DNA of 64,000 nucleotides from Streptomyces sp. 11x1. GTDB lineage: Bacteria; Actinomycetota; Actinomycetes; Streptomycetales; Streptomycetaceae. The position numbers and the translations under genes were made by a program. Below, one piece after another: positions 11,992-20,420 of this stretch. A model generated the notes under the pieces. That model saw only the letters and a list, made by a program, of their open reading frames with translations. It was not told where the DNA came from and ran no database searches. The stretch is from NCBI RefSeq assembly GCF_032598905.1, contig NZ_CP122458.1:1488001-1552000 (forward strand), read 5' to 3'. Every line of letters begins with the position of its first letter. Position 1 is the stretch's first letter.

Positions 11992-12372
11992 TCAGCGGGC
12001 CTCCAGCTCCGCTATGAGCCGCTTCGGGGCGATCACGCGGTAGCTCTCCTCGACCCAGTCGCACAGCAGCTCCGCGCCCGGAGCGCCCTTCTCCTCCAGC
12101 GGCACGCGCACCCAGCCGGACCTGCCCAGGCCGTACCCCGCCGGTTCGGCGCCGGGGCAGGTCAGGGCGTGGGCGTGGGTCTCCTCGTCCTTGAGCTTCA
12201 CGGTGACGCCCAGCGGATAGCCGCCGTCATCCGTCCCGAGGAACACGAACACCTTCCTGTTGACCTTCGCGACGCTCTCGCCCCACGGGAACTCCTCGAC
12301 CGCGCCGGGCATCCCGAGGGCGAACTCGCGCACCTTCTCCCATTTTTTCAGGGCGCTCTTCGGTACGGTCAC
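11992..12372 (-). CDS. MmcQ/YjbR family protein
   Basis: 126-residue CyaY-like-fold protein of the MmcQ/YjbR family, whose role is still unclear (often annotated as DNA-binding). Characteristic segments are ALKKWEKVREFALGMPGAVE, FPWGESVAKVNRKVFVFLG, VTVKLKDEE and the C-terminal WVEESYRVIAPKRLIAELEA. The GTG at 12372 is chosen because GGAGG lies 5 nt upstream and because a longer start would overlap the divergent dehydrogenase gene. No operon partner. Confidence 0.82.
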   Translation of the reverse strand: MTVPKSALKKWEKVREFALGMPGAVEEFPWGESVAKVNRKVFVFLGTDDGGYPLGVTVKLKDEETHAHALTCPGAEPAGYGLGRSGWVRVPLEEKGAPGAELLCDWVEESYRVIAPKRLIAELEAR

Positions 12373-12475
12373 GGCCACCTCCGGATCCCGCGCACGCGGC
12401 TGCTCGTCCCTCACGCTAGCCTCAGCGACCGACAACGGCGCGTGGACGGGCCGTGGGCGAGTGCTGAGGGGTTCC

Positions 12476-13657
12476 ATGAGCAACGGGCAGGACAGGGCGG
12501 AGCGGGCGTACGACATCGTGCTCTACGGGGCCACGGGGTTCGTCGGGGAGCTCACCGCGGAGTATCTCGCCGCCAACGCGCCCGAAGGGCTGCGCTGGGC
12601 GATCGCCGGGCGCAACGCGGAGAAGCTCGCCGCGCTGCGCGAGCGGCTGCCCGGCGGCGCGGGGATCGGTGTGCTCCGGGCGGACGGGTCCGATCCGGAC
12701 GCCGTGCGCGAACTCGCCCGTCAGGCACGGGTGGTGGCCACGACCGTCGGTCCGTACATCACCCACGGCGAGGAGTTGGTGGCCGCCTGCGCGGACGAGG
12801 GAACCGACTATCTGGATCTCACCGGCGAACCCGAGTTCGTCGATCTGACGTTCGTCCGGCACGACGCCCGCGCGCGGGAGACCGGCGCCCGCATCGTGCA
12901 CGCCGCCGGCTTCGACTCGATACCGCACGACCTGGGCGCGTACTTCACGGTGTGTCAGCTCCCGGACGACGTGCCGATCACCGTGGACGGATTCGTGCGC
13001 GCCGAGGGCATGTTCTCGGGCGGCACGTTCAACTCCGCGCTCACCGGGTTCTCCCGCGGCCGGGAGACGATGGCCGCCGCACGGGACCGCAAGCGGCACG
13101 AACCGCGGCTGGTGGGACGCCGGGCGTACGCGCCGGTGAGCGCCCCCCGGTTCGCCAAGGAGGTCGGGGCGTGGGCGTTGCCGCTGCCGACCATCGACGC
13201 GCAGGTGGTGCAGCGCTCGGCGCGCGCCCTGCGGCGCTACGGGCCGGACTTCCGCTACCGCCACTACGCGGCCGTCAAAACGCTGCCCTTCGCGGTGGGC
13301 GGCGTCGCGTTCGTCGGCGCGGTCGTCGCCGCCGCCCAGGTGCCCCCCGTGCGGCGCTGGCTGGGCGACCGGCTCAAGCCGGGCGAGGGCCCGAGCGCGG
13401 ACAAGCGGGCGAGGAGCTGGTTCTCGGTGCGGTTCGTCGGCGAGGGCGGCGGACGCCGGGTCTTCACGGAGGTCGCGGGCGGCGATCCCGGCTACGGCGA
13501 GACGGCGAAGATGTTCGCCGAGTCCGCCCTGTGCCTGGCCCTCGACGACCTCCCGGCCACGGCGGGTCAGGTCACGACGGCGGTCGCGATGGGCGACGCG
13601 CTGATCGAGCGGCTCCGCGCGGCGGGGATCACGTTCCGGGTGGCGGCGACCCGGTGA
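12476..13657 (+). CDS. saccharopine dehydrogenase-like NAD(P)-binding oxidoreductase (possible trans-acting enoyl reductase)
   Basis: Protein of 393 residues with an N-terminal Rossmann motif DIVLYGATGFVGELTAEYLA and the family core VVATTVGPYITHGEELVAAC and GFDSIPHDLGA. This is the saccharopine dehydrogenase-like family that in mycobacteria includes trans-acting enoyl reductases of lipid synthesis. The lysine-catabolic saccharopine enzyme itself is less likely. A hydrophobic stretch near residues 272-290 (LPFAVGGVAFVGAVVAAAQV) suggests membrane contact. GAGGGG precedes the ATG at 12476. The substrate is not known. Confidence 0.8.
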   Translation: MSNGQDRAERAYDIVLYGATGFVGELTAEYLAANAPEGLRWAIAGRNAEKLAALRERLPGGAGIGVLRADGSDPDAVRELARQARVVATTVGPYITHGEELVAACADEGTDYLDLTGEPEFVDLTFVRHDARARETGARIVHAAGFDSIPHDLGAYFTVCQLPDDVPITVDGFVRAEGMFSGGTFNSALTGFSRGRETMAAARDRKRHEPRLVGRRAYAPVSAPRFAKEVGAWALPLPTIDAQVVQRSARALRRYGPDFRYRHYAAVKTLPFAVGGVAFVGAVVAAAQVPPVRRWLGDRLKPGEGPSADKRARSWFSVRFVGEGGGRRVFTEVAGGDPGYGETAKMFAESALCLALDDLPATAGQVTTAVAMGDALIERLRAAGITFRVAATR

Positions 13658-13678
13658 CAGGGTGAGGCGCCGACCGGT

Positions 13679-13825
13679 CTACTGCGCCCACCCGGTCAGC
13701 GTGTAGACCATCCCGGCGATCCAGGCCAGTCCGGCGAACACGGCGAGGAGCAGGCCGGTCGTCACGGCACGCTCGACCGACTGGGTGGGGCCGGCGGCGG
13801 GCTTCGGGGCTCGGTGCGTCGTCAT
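13679..13825 (-). CDS. small single-span membrane protein (48 aa)
   Basis: MTTHRAPKPAAGPTQSVERA is followed by one transmembrane helix (TTGLLLAVFAGLAWIAGMVY) and a short tail TLTGWAQ. Codon usage shows normal Streptomyces G/C bias at third positions, and the reading frame fills the gap between its neighbours. Similar tiny hypothetical membrane proteins are common in Streptomyces; no function is known. Confidence 0.7.
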   Translation of the reverse strand: MTTHRAPKPAAGPTQSVERAVTTGLLLAVFAGLAWIAGMVYTLTGWAQ

Positions 13826-13916
13826 ACGGCACAGCCTGCCGATCATGACGACGCACCGGCATCCGTACAGGTACTCAGTTCGTACTCAAGCCTCTTGCGC
13901 GACCCCCGGCTTCGCG

Positions 13917-14606
13917 TCAGGACGTCGTCGTCCGGAGGGCTTCGCGGCACAGGGAGTCGGCCCTGCGGGTGGTCTCCGGGAGGCGGTAGGACGGGGTGAG
14001 GGCGAGGGTGTGGGCGCAGGCGTTGTCCAGGTCGACGCGGTGGCCGACGGAGACGAAGACCGGCTTGACGGCGTCGCGGGTGCGCAGCGCGCGGCCCACC
14101 TCCTCGGTGCCCGCGAGGAGCGGGGACGCGCTGCCGCGCGCGGCGCCCGGGTCGTCGTAGGTGAAGGTGAAGGGGTTCTTGGCGACGCCGATCGTGGGGA
14201 GGCCGGTCAGGACGCCGAGGTGCGCGGCGAGGCCGAAGCGGCGCGGATGCGCGAGGCCGTAGCCGTCGCAGACGACGAGGCCGGGGTCGCACGGCAGCGC
14301 GTCGAGCGCGGCCAGCACCGTCGGGATCTCGCGGAAGGCCAGCAGGCCGGGGACGTAGGGGAAGGAGACCTGCCCGGTCGCCGTGGCCTCGGCGACCACG
14401 TCGAGCGTGGCCGCGTCCAGCACCACGGCCGCCGCCGCGACCACGTTCCGCTCGTCGTCGTACGCCACGTCGACGCCGGTGACCCGGCCGCTGCCCGGCG
14501 GTGGTCCGGTCTCGTCGAGCACCACCCTCCCCCGCAACTCGTCCTGCACGGCGAGGGCTTGCTCTTCGGTGGCGGGCCAGCCCGCCGGGATGCGTACGGT
14601 CGTCAT
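13917..14606 (-). CDS. nfi: endonuclease V (deoxyinosine 3' endonuclease)
   Basis: Repair nuclease that nicks DNA (or RNA) one base 3' of inosine. It has 229 residues. Metal and wedge residues typical of the family are all present: D46 in GVDVAYDDERN, the wedge segment FPYVPGLLAFRE with Y84 and E93, D114 in VVCDGYGLAHPRR, and the FGLAAHLGVLTGLPTIGVAK core. The ATG at 14606 (MTTVRIPAGW) is preferred over one seven codons upstream because the latter adds residues not expected in the family. Stands alone on the minus strand. Confidence 0.93.
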   Translation of the reverse strand: MTTVRIPAGWPATEEQALAVQDELRGRVVLDETGPPPGSGRVTGVDVAYDDERNVVAAAAVVLDAATLDVVAEATATGQVSFPYVPGLLAFREIPTVLAALDALPCDPGLVVCDGYGLAHPRRFGLAAHLGVLTGLPTIGVAKNPFTFTYDDPGAARGSASPLLAGTEEVGRALRTRDAVKPVFVSVGHRVDLDNACAHTLALTPSYRLPETTRRADSLCREALRTTTS

Positions 14607-14652
14607 GGTGCCGACGAGCGTACGCATCCCGTCACGGGCGCGCCGCCCCGGG

Positions 14653-14979
14653 CTACTTGTCGCCCAGGGCGCGCTTGAGCTGGCTCTTGTTCATGTCCGA
14701 ACGGCCCTGGATGTTGCGCCGCTTCGCCTCGGCGTAGAGCTGGTCGTACGTGGGTCCCTCGGATCCCTTGTGCGAACGTTGCCCGCCACGCTTGCTCGAC
14801 GACATGTCCTGGGTGGAGGTGCGGCTCGCGGTCTTGGACTCCCCGGAGCGGGCGCGTTCCTTGTTGACGGTCCGGGCGGCGATCTCCTTGGCGCGCGACT
14901 CGCTCTCACCGCGGTCCTCGGCGCTCTCCTTGATGTGCTCGTACTGGCGTTCCCTCTTCGGGCTCGAACCGCGTGGCAT
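14653..14979 (-). CDS. small basic protein of the type annotated 'plasmid stabilization protein'
   Basis: A 108-residue, Lys/Arg/Ser-rich, mostly disordered N-terminus (MPRGSSPKRERQYEHIKESA) is followed by a C-terminal SAP/Rho-N-like helix-turn segment (PTYDQLYAEAKRRNIQGRS followed by KSQLKRALGDK) that may touch nucleic acid. Highly conserved in Streptomyces and usually annotated as plasmid stabilization protein without experimental support; I see nothing that supports a plasmid role here. Confidence 0.75.
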   Translation of the reverse strand: MPRGSSPKRERQYEHIKESAEDRGESESRAKEIAARTVNKERARSGESKTASRTSTQDMSSSKRGGQRSHKGSEGPTYDQLYAEAKRRNIQGRSDMNKSQLKRALGDK

Positions 14980-15077
14980 GACCGATCACTCCTTCCGTGA
15001 TTCGAACACGCCACAAGTACCCCTCTCGGCGGGAACAACCCCGTACCCGCCCACCTGGCGGAACGCCGCCGCGCGCG

Positions 15078-16172
15078 TCAGTTCTCCAGCCGGGCCACCC
15101 GTCCCCGCTCCCCCGCCGCCCAGCAGCCCCGGTCCGGCGTGCAGTCGACCGTGTCGTACGACCCGGTGTCGACCGTGCGCCAGGTGCGGCCGCCGTCGGT
15201 GGTGAGGTCGGTCCCCGTGGGGCCGACGGCGAAAGCGGTCGTACGGCTGTACGGGAGCCAGGCGACGCCGGAGCGGTAGGCGGGCGGGGGCTGCGCGGCG
15301 GGCGTCCAGGTGCGGCCCGCGTCGCCGGTGGTGGCCGCGGCCTGCGGTGACGGCTGGTCCGCGCGGTAGTCGCCGCCGACGGCGATGCCGTGCGCCCGGT
15401 CGCGGAAGGCCAGCGCGAAGACGCCCCGGGCCGGGTCGCCGGCCGGTACGGGGGTGTCGGCGACCGTCCAGGTGCGCCCCCGGTCGGCGGAGTGCAGCAC
15501 GCGCGCGCGGGCCGCCCCTCCGGTCGCCAGCCACACATCGCGCGGCCCCGAGCTGACCAGGCACTGCCCGCTCGCCGCGAAGCCCGCCTCCCCCTCCAGG
15601 GCCGGGGGCATGCCCTCGTTCGGCAGGACCTCCCAGGAGCGGCCGCCGTCCTCGGTGGACAGGATGCGGAACCTGCCGTCGACCGGGTCGCTCATGGCCA
15701 GCCCGTGGCGGGGGTCGAAGAAGGTGAGGCAGTCGTAGAAGGCGCGCGGGTCGGTGTTGCGGAAGGACTCGGTCCAGGTCTCGCCGCCGTCGTCCGTGCG
15801 GTACACACGGGAGGCCTCGCCCTCGCCGATGGCCAGGACGACCGCCCGGCGTGCGTCGAATGCCTCGACGTCCCGGAACTGCAGTTCCTGTGCGCCGGGC
15901 GGTGAGACATTGCGCCAGGTCCTGCCCCCGTCGCCGGTGCGGAGCACGGTGCCGGCGGAACCCGCCAGCCACGCGCTGTTCCGGCTGACCGCGGCCAGCC
16001 CGCGAAAGCGCACGTCGGTGCCGGTCTCCTTCAGTTCCCAGTGCGGGGGACGGCCGTCCCCGTGTGCCTGCGCGGGCACCGCCAGGGCGGCGGCGAGTGC
16101 CGCCGCGGCCAGTCCCGTCGTCATCGTCCGACTCGTCCGACTCGTCCTTCTCGACTGCCCCATGCCCCTCAT
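15078..16172 (-). CDS. secreted BNR/Ycf48-like beta-propeller protein
   Basis: Exported protein made of repeated Asp-box-like units such as TGDGGRTWRN, TDDGGETWTE, TEDGGRSWEV, DRGRTWTV and TDGGRTWRT, which form a sialidase/Ycf48-type beta-propeller. No sialidase active site is evident. A signal peptide is present (MTTGLAAAALAAALAVPAQA). The start is uncertain: ATG at 16172, 16163 or 16124 all keep a basic n-region and none has a convincing ribosome site. Often annotated as an oxidoreductase, without a catalytic motif to justify it. Confidence 0.8.
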   Translation of the reverse strand: MRGMGQSRRTSRTSRTMTTGLAAAALAAALAVPAQAHGDGRPPHWELKETGTDVRFRGLAAVSRNSAWLAGSAGTVLRTGDGGRTWRNVSPPGAQELQFRDVEAFDARRAVVLAIGEGEASRVYRTDDGGETWTESFRNTDPRAFYDCLTFFDPRHGLAMSDPVDGRFRILSTEDGGRSWEVLPNEGMPPALEGEAGFAASGQCLVSSGPRDVWLATGGAARARVLHSADRGRTWTVADTPVPAGDPARGVFALAFRDRAHGIAVGGDYRADQPSPQAAATTGDAGRTWTPAAQPPPAYRSGVAWLPYSRTTAFAVGPTGTDLTTDGGRTWRTVDTGSYDTVDCTPDRGCWAAGERGRVARLEN

Positions 16173-16284
16173 GGCGGGCGAAGCTAGTGCAGCGACGAGG
16201 TGCCGTCCAGATGGCCTCGGCCGGGAACCACCGGGCGGCGTCCGGTGTCCTCTCCCATATCCCGGGACACGGGATGAGAAATGG

Positions 16285-16320
16285 ATCACCCCAGTGATTG
16301 GGCCCGGTGACAGAGGTCAC
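16285..16320. promoter_or_regulatory. two small palindromes upstream of the SsgA-like gene
   Basis: ATCAC-ccca-GTGAT (16285-16298) and GTGAC-agag-GTCAC (16307-16320) are both perfect 5-bp inverted repeats with 4-bp spacers, and their starts are 22 bp apart (two helical turns). They are placed about 100-130 bp before the ssg start codon, so they could be tandem sites for a dimeric regulator. Confidence 0.35.
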
Positions 16321-16418
16321 TCGAACCTCATGTGCACGGATCGGCCCGATCCGGCGTCTTTGCATATGCCCGGCCGCAGTATCCGGAATCCGTCCACCCG
16401 TCACAAGGGAGCAAGGCG

Positions 16419-16835
16419 TTGTCCACCGTCATCGAGCAGCCCGTAGAGGCCCGTCTCGTCGCCGCCGCGCCGCGGATGCCGAGCATTCCCGCCACGCTCC
16501 ACTACGACCGCAGCGACCCGTTCGCCGTCCGTATGACCTTCCCCGCCCCGGCCACGCTGGAGGGGGTCGAGGTCTGCTGGACCTTCGCCCGCGAACTGCT
16601 CGTCACCGGTATGGAGGACCCGGTCGGCTACGGCGACGTACGCGTCCGCCCGTACGGCTACGACCGGCTGGTCCTGGAGTTCCACGCCCCGGAGGGCACG
16701 GCCGTGGTGCACGTGCACGCCGACGAGGTACGGCGCTTCCTGGAGCGGTCGATGGATCTGGTGCCGCTCGGCCTGGAACACCACCAGGTGGACCTGGACC
16801 ACGATCTGGCCGAGCTGATGCGCGACGCCTGCTGA
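16419..16835 (+). CDS. ssgD: SsgA-like sporulation/cell-division protein (SALP)
   Basis: SsgA-like proteins steer septum placement and cell-wall events in sporulating actinomycetes. The protein has 138 residues, the normal SALP size. The conserved core is clear: ATLHYDRSDPFAVRMTF, VCWTFARELLVTGMEDPVGY and GDVRVRP, and the C-terminal acidic helix VDLDHDLAELMRDAC. The start is a TTG at 16419 preceded by AAGGGAG at good spacing. The assignment to ssgD rather than another ssg paralogue rests on recalled sequence similarity and on the neighbourhood, so the symbol is tentative. Confidence 0.82.
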   Translation: MSTVIEQPVEARLVAAAPRMPSIPATLHYDRSDPFAVRMTFPAPATLEGVEVCWTFARELLVTGMEDPVGYGDVRVRPYGYDRLVLEFHAPEGTAVVHVHADEVRRFLERSMDLVPLGLEHHQVDLDHDLAELMRDAC

Positions 16836-16964
16836 GGCCCCGGACCTCTGAGGCCCCGGACCTCTGAGGCCCCGACCCGCTGAGGGCCCGCCCCGCTGAG
16901 GGCCCACCCCCAGACGCCGCCCCGCTCCGCCGGGGGCGGCCGATCCGGGTGCCGCTTAATTGCG

Positions 16965-16993
16965 TTGACACCCCCACGGCCCCTCCGTACTTT
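16965..16993 (+). promoter_or_regulatory. strong vegetative promoter for the ABC-F gene
   Basis: A consensus -35 box TTGACA (16965-16970) and a -10 box TACTTT (16988-16993) are separated by 17 bp. Transcription would start near 17000, leaving a leader of about 220 nt before the ABC-F start codon. Confidence 0.75.
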
Positions 16994-17019
16994 GTTCCAC
17001 GGTCCTGTTGCCGTCGATT

Positions 17020-17132
17020 GGAGAAGGACGTTGCTCGTCTGAGGTCCTGAGACACCGCGTCACACAGCCCGCCGTATGCCGGCGCCCCTGTGTGCGTAGC
17101 GTGCGACCTCGGCGTACAGCCGTCCCTTCGGC
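17020..17132 (+). promoter_or_regulatory. leader region with three-codon uORF and hairpins (candidate attenuator)
   Basis: A good ribosome site GGAGAAGGA (17020-17028) precedes TTG CTC GTC TGA (17031-17042), a Met-Leu-Val-stop mini-ORF. It is followed by a hairpin CACACAG/CTGTGTG (17061-17067 and 17088-17094) with an inner GCCG/CGGC pair, and a second small hairpin at 17119-17132. Antibiotic-resistance ABC-F genes are often controlled by ribosome stalling on a tiny leader ORF, and this layout fits. No terminator with a T-run is visible. Confidence 0.5.
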
Positions 17133-17223
17133 AGCGGGCCTTCTCTCGCCCCCGTCGTATGTCGCCCTCGCGGTGTTTCGAACGCGTCGCCCCTGGCCGC
17201 TTCCCTCACCCGCGAGGTTCCTC

Positions 17224-18852
17224 ATGTCTACTCCCCTTTCCCTCACCTGCGCCTCCCTGTCCTTCGCCTGGCCCGACGGCACCCTGGTCTTCGAGGATCT
17301 GCAGATGGCGTTCGGCCCCGGCCGGACCGGACTCGTCGGCGTCAACGGGTCGGGTAAATCAACCCTGTTGAAGCTGATCGCCGGTGAACTCACCCCGTCC
17401 GACGGCACCGTGCGGGTGGCCGGCGAGGTCGGCTACCTGCCGCAGAACGTCACGCTCGACACCGGCCTGAGAGTCGACGAGGCGCTCGGCATCGCCACCG
17501 CCCGCGCCGCGCTGCACGCCATCGAGGCCGGTGACGTGGCCGAGGAGCACTTCGCGGCGATCGGCGACGACTGGGACGTCGAGGAACGCGCACTGGCGAC
17601 CCTCGGCGGGCTCGGGCTGGGCCACGTCGATCTGGACCGCACCATCGGCGAGGTCTCGGGCGGCGAGTCGGTGCTGCTGCGGCTGGCCGCGCTGCTGCTG
17701 CGCCGCCCCGACGTCCTCCTGCTGGACGAGCCGACCAACAACCTGGACCTGTACGCGCGGCGCAGGCTGTACGACGCGGTCGAGGCGTGGTCCGGGGTGC
17801 TGGTCGTGGTCAGCCACGACCGTGAACTCCTGGACCTGGTCGACCAGATCGCCGATCTGCACTCCGGCGAGGTCACCTGGTACGGCGGCAACTTCTCCGC
17901 GTACGAGGAGGCACTCGCCGTCGAACAGGAGGCGGCCGAAAGGATGGTGCGGGTCGCCGAGACGGATCTGAAGAAGCAGAAGCGCGAACTGGTCGACGCA
18001 CAGGTCAAGTTGGCCCGGCGCAAGCGGTTCGGGCAGAAGATGCAGGACCAGAAGCGGGTGCCGAAGATCGTCGCGCACGCGCGCAAGCGGGCGGCCCAGG
18101 AGTCCGCCGGCAAGCACCGCATCCTGCACGAGGAGCGGCTCGCCGGGGCGAGGGAACGCCTCGACGAGGCGGTGGAGGCCGTACGGGACGAGGACGAGAT
18201 CCGCGTCGAGCTGCCGTACACGGCCGTACCTCCGGGCCGTACCGTGCTCACCCTGCTGGACCTGGAACTGAGGTACGGAGCCCGGGTGACGGGCGGCCTC
18301 GATCTGCGCGGCCCGGAGCGGATCGCGTTGGTCGGCCGCAACGGCTCGGGCAAGACCACGCTGCTGCGGACCATCGCGGGCGAGCTGGAGCCGGTGAGCG
18401 GCGAGTCGAGGGCGCACGTCCCGACGCGGTTCCTGCCGCAGCGGCTCGACGTTCTCGACGACAGGCTGACGGTCGCCGAGAACGTGGCCCGGTTCGCGCC
18501 GGACGCGACCAACAACCGGATCCGGGCGCGCCTCGCCCGCTTCCTGTTCCGGGGCGCCCGGGCCGACCAGCAGGCAGCCACGCTCTCCGGCGGGGAGCGC
18601 TTCCGCGCCGCCCTGGCCGCCCTGATGCTCGCCGAGCCCGCCCCGCAGCTGCTGATGCTGGACGAGCCGACGAACAATCTCGACATGGCGAGCGTGCGAC
18701 AGCTGACGACCGCGTTGGAGGGGTACGAGGGCGCACTGATCGTGGCCAGCCACGACCTGCCGTTCCTGGAGTCGATCGGGATCACACGGTGGCTGCTGAT
18801 GGAGGAGGGAGAGCTGCGGGCGACCACCCCGGAGGAACTCTGGGCCGACTGA
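17224..18852 (+). CDS. ABC-F family ATPase (ribosome-associated)
   Basis: Cytoplasmic protein of 542 residues with two ATPase domains and no membrane segments, as in ABC-F ribosome-protection and translation factors. Domain 1 has Walker A GVNGSGKST, signature EVSGGES and Walker B VLLLDEPTNNLD. A charged linker follows (RVAETDLKKQKRELVDAQVK and neighbours). Domain 2 has GRNGSGKTT, TLSGGERF and LLMLDEPTNNLD. Start ATG at 17224 after a leader with its own promoter and mini-ORF, which suggests control by translation stress. Whether it confers antibiotic resistance or acts as a general translation factor cannot be decided from the sequence. Confidence 0.92.
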   Translation: MSTPLSLTCASLSFAWPDGTLVFEDLQMAFGPGRTGLVGVNGSGKSTLLKLIAGELTPSDGTVRVAGEVGYLPQNVTLDTGLRVDEALGIATARAALHAIEAGDVAEEHFAAIGDDWDVEERALATLGGLGLGHVDLDRTIGEVSGGESVLLRLAALLLRRPDVLLLDEPTNNLDLYARRRLYDAVEAWSGVLVVVSHDRELLDLVDQIADLHSGEVTWYGGNFSAYEEALAVEQEAAERMVRVAETDLKKQKRELVDAQVKLARRKRFGQKMQDQKRVPKIVAHARKRAAQESAGKHRILHEERLAGARERLDEAVEAVRDEDEIRVELPYTAVPPGRTVLTLLDLELRYGARVTGGLDLRGPERIALVGRNGSGKTTLLRTIAGELEPVSGESRAHVPTRFLPQRLDVLDDRLTVAENVARFAPDATNNRIRARLARFLFRGARADQQAATLSGGERFRAALAALMLAEPAPQLLMLDEPTNNLDMASVRQLTTALEGYEGALIVASHDLPFLESIGITRWLLMEEGELRATTPEELWAD

Positions 18853-19419
18853 TCTGGGCGGCGCCGGAGGCCGGCCGACCTGGGCTCTCGCCGACCGGCC
18901 GACTACCGCCGAGTAACTCAGGAGGACCACAGCCTGCCCCGGGGTTGGCAACTGCTCACCCAGGAGCGCGCACAAGACCGCTTTGGCTCGATCGTGTGAT
19001 GGTCGGCTTCCTGCCATGCCGTGCACTGGGCCATCCGGGCTGACGTGATCGCGCGATCCAGGACGCGGATACGGCGCCTGGGGCACCCCCGGCGGTAGCC
19101 GGCGGGTGCGGGGCCCCCGCTCCACCGGAGTGATGGTTCGGGCCCTCCCCGTCGCCTCTGGCCCTACCCGCCTGCCCAGATCGCACAGGGAACCGGCCTC
19201 CCGGGCTCGGACCACGCACAGGATGCGTGTCGCTGCCTCGGGGTTGAGTACGTCGGGGACCGGCACGCCCAGGACCGTTCGGGGCGCACGGCTGAGTCAG
19301 ACTCACACCTGCCCAGTCCTCAGGAACGGTTTTGTCCTGGTGGGCCGGGACTGCATGATGGCGGACCGGCGTCGCTTCACGGGCGCCGGAAAACCGTCGT
19401 TCGATTCGGAGTCACCCAC
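18853..19419. other. 567-bp intergenic region without a supported gene
   Basis: Between the ABC-F and DDAH genes. Open frames on both strands (for example 18956-19306 minus) give Pro/Arg/Gly-rich low-complexity translations and no recognisable motif. I see no RNA gene or clear terminator. It may hold gene remnants. Confidence 0.4.
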
Positions 19420-20196
19420 GTGCCCAGCAAGAAGGCTCTAGTCCGCCGCCCCAGCCCCCGCCTGGCCGAGGGCCTCGTCACGCACGTCGAACGCACGGAG
19501 GTGGATGTCGACCTGGCGGTCGAGCAGTGGGAGGCGTACGGCGAGGCCCTGCGCGACCACGGCTGGGAGACGATCGAGGTGGACCCGGCCGACGACTGCC
19601 CGGACTCGGTGTTCGTCGAGGACACCGTCGTCATGTACAAGAACGTGGCGCTGATCGCGCGCCCCGGCGCCGAGTCCCGGCGGGCCGAGACCGAGGGGAT
19701 CGAGGAGGCCGTGGCCGCGCTCGGCTGCTCGGTGAACTGGGTCTGGGAGCCGGGCACGCTGGAGGGCGGCGACGTCCTGAAGGTCGGCGACACCGTGTTC
19801 GTGGGCCGGGGCGGGCGCACCAACGCGGCCGGCGTCCAGCAGCTGCGGGCCGCGTTCGAGCCGCTCGGGGCGCGAGTGGTCTCCGCCCCGGTGAGCAAGG
19901 TGCTGCATCTGAAGTCGGCGGTCACGGCGCTGCCCGACGGCACGGTCGTCGGGTACATCCCGAAGATGGACACCCCGTCGCTGTTCGGGCGCTTCCTGCC
20001 GGTGCCGGAGGAGGCCGGGGCGCACGTGGTGCTCCTCGGCGGCGACAAGCTGCTGATGGCGGCGAGCGCGCCGAAGACCGCCGAGCTGTACTCCGACCTC
20101 GGCTATGAGCCCGTCGTGGTCGACATCAGCGAGTTCGAGAAGCTCGAGGGCTGTGTGACATGCCTCTCGGTGCGGCTGCGTGGACTGTACGCCTGA
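19420..20196 (+). CDS. ddaH: dimethylarginine dimethylaminohydrolase (DDAH)
   Basis: Hydrolyses N-methylated arginines to citrulline and methylamines. It has 258 residues, matching the bacterial enzyme length. The pentein-fold catalytic set is in place: E115 (GTLEGGDVL), H163 (KVLHLKSAV) and the nucleophile C248 in GCVTCLSV near the C-terminus. PDSVFVEDTVVMY is the usual substrate-binding loop. GTG start at 19420. Monocistronic as far as can be seen. Confidence 0.92.
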   Translation: MPSKKALVRRPSPRLAEGLVTHVERTEVDVDLAVEQWEAYGEALRDHGWETIEVDPADDCPDSVFVEDTVVMYKNVALIARPGAESRRAETEGIEEAVAALGCSVNWVWEPGTLEGGDVLKVGDTVFVGRGGRTNAAGVQQLRAAFEPLGARVVSAPVSKVLHLKSAVTALPDGTVVGYIPKMDTPSLFGRFLPVPEEAGAHVVLLGGDKLLMAASAPKTAELYSDLGYEPVVVDISEFEKLEGCVTCLSVRLRGLYA

Positions 20197-20308
20197 CGGG
20201 TGATCGCTTCCCCTCTTCGACCCCGGGACCTGCGGGTCCACGGGGCCTTCGGCATGCCCGCCGAGCCCTCGGGGGACGCCGCTGATCAGCGGTCTTTACA
20301 GCGCACTT

Positions 20309-20358
20309 AACCTACGGCATCGTAACCTACGGCTTCGTAGCCTACGATGCCGTAGGTT
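20309..20358. promoter_or_regulatory. 50-bp palindromic triple operator upstream of the desaturase gene
   Basis: Three 12-bp boxes, TACGGCATCGTA (20313), TACGGCTTCGTA (20328) and TACGATGCCGTA (20343), repeat every 15 bp. Together they make a larger palindrome whose 16-bp arms run from AACCTACGGC at the left to GCCGTAGGTT at the right. Each box is itself a TACG...CGTA dyad, the form bound by TetR-family regulators of fatty-acid desaturation. No such regulator gene adjoins. Confidence 0.75.
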
Positions 20359-20420
20359 CAGGTCGCCCGCCTGAGGCAGCCCCGAACGTCCCGTTCCCTG
20401 TACGTCCCCCTGGAGCATCT

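Noticed and set aside
18956..19306. 116-codon ORF in the ABC-F/DDAH gap
   Set aside because: No ribosome site, no domain, Pro/Arg/Gly composition typical of a chance frame.
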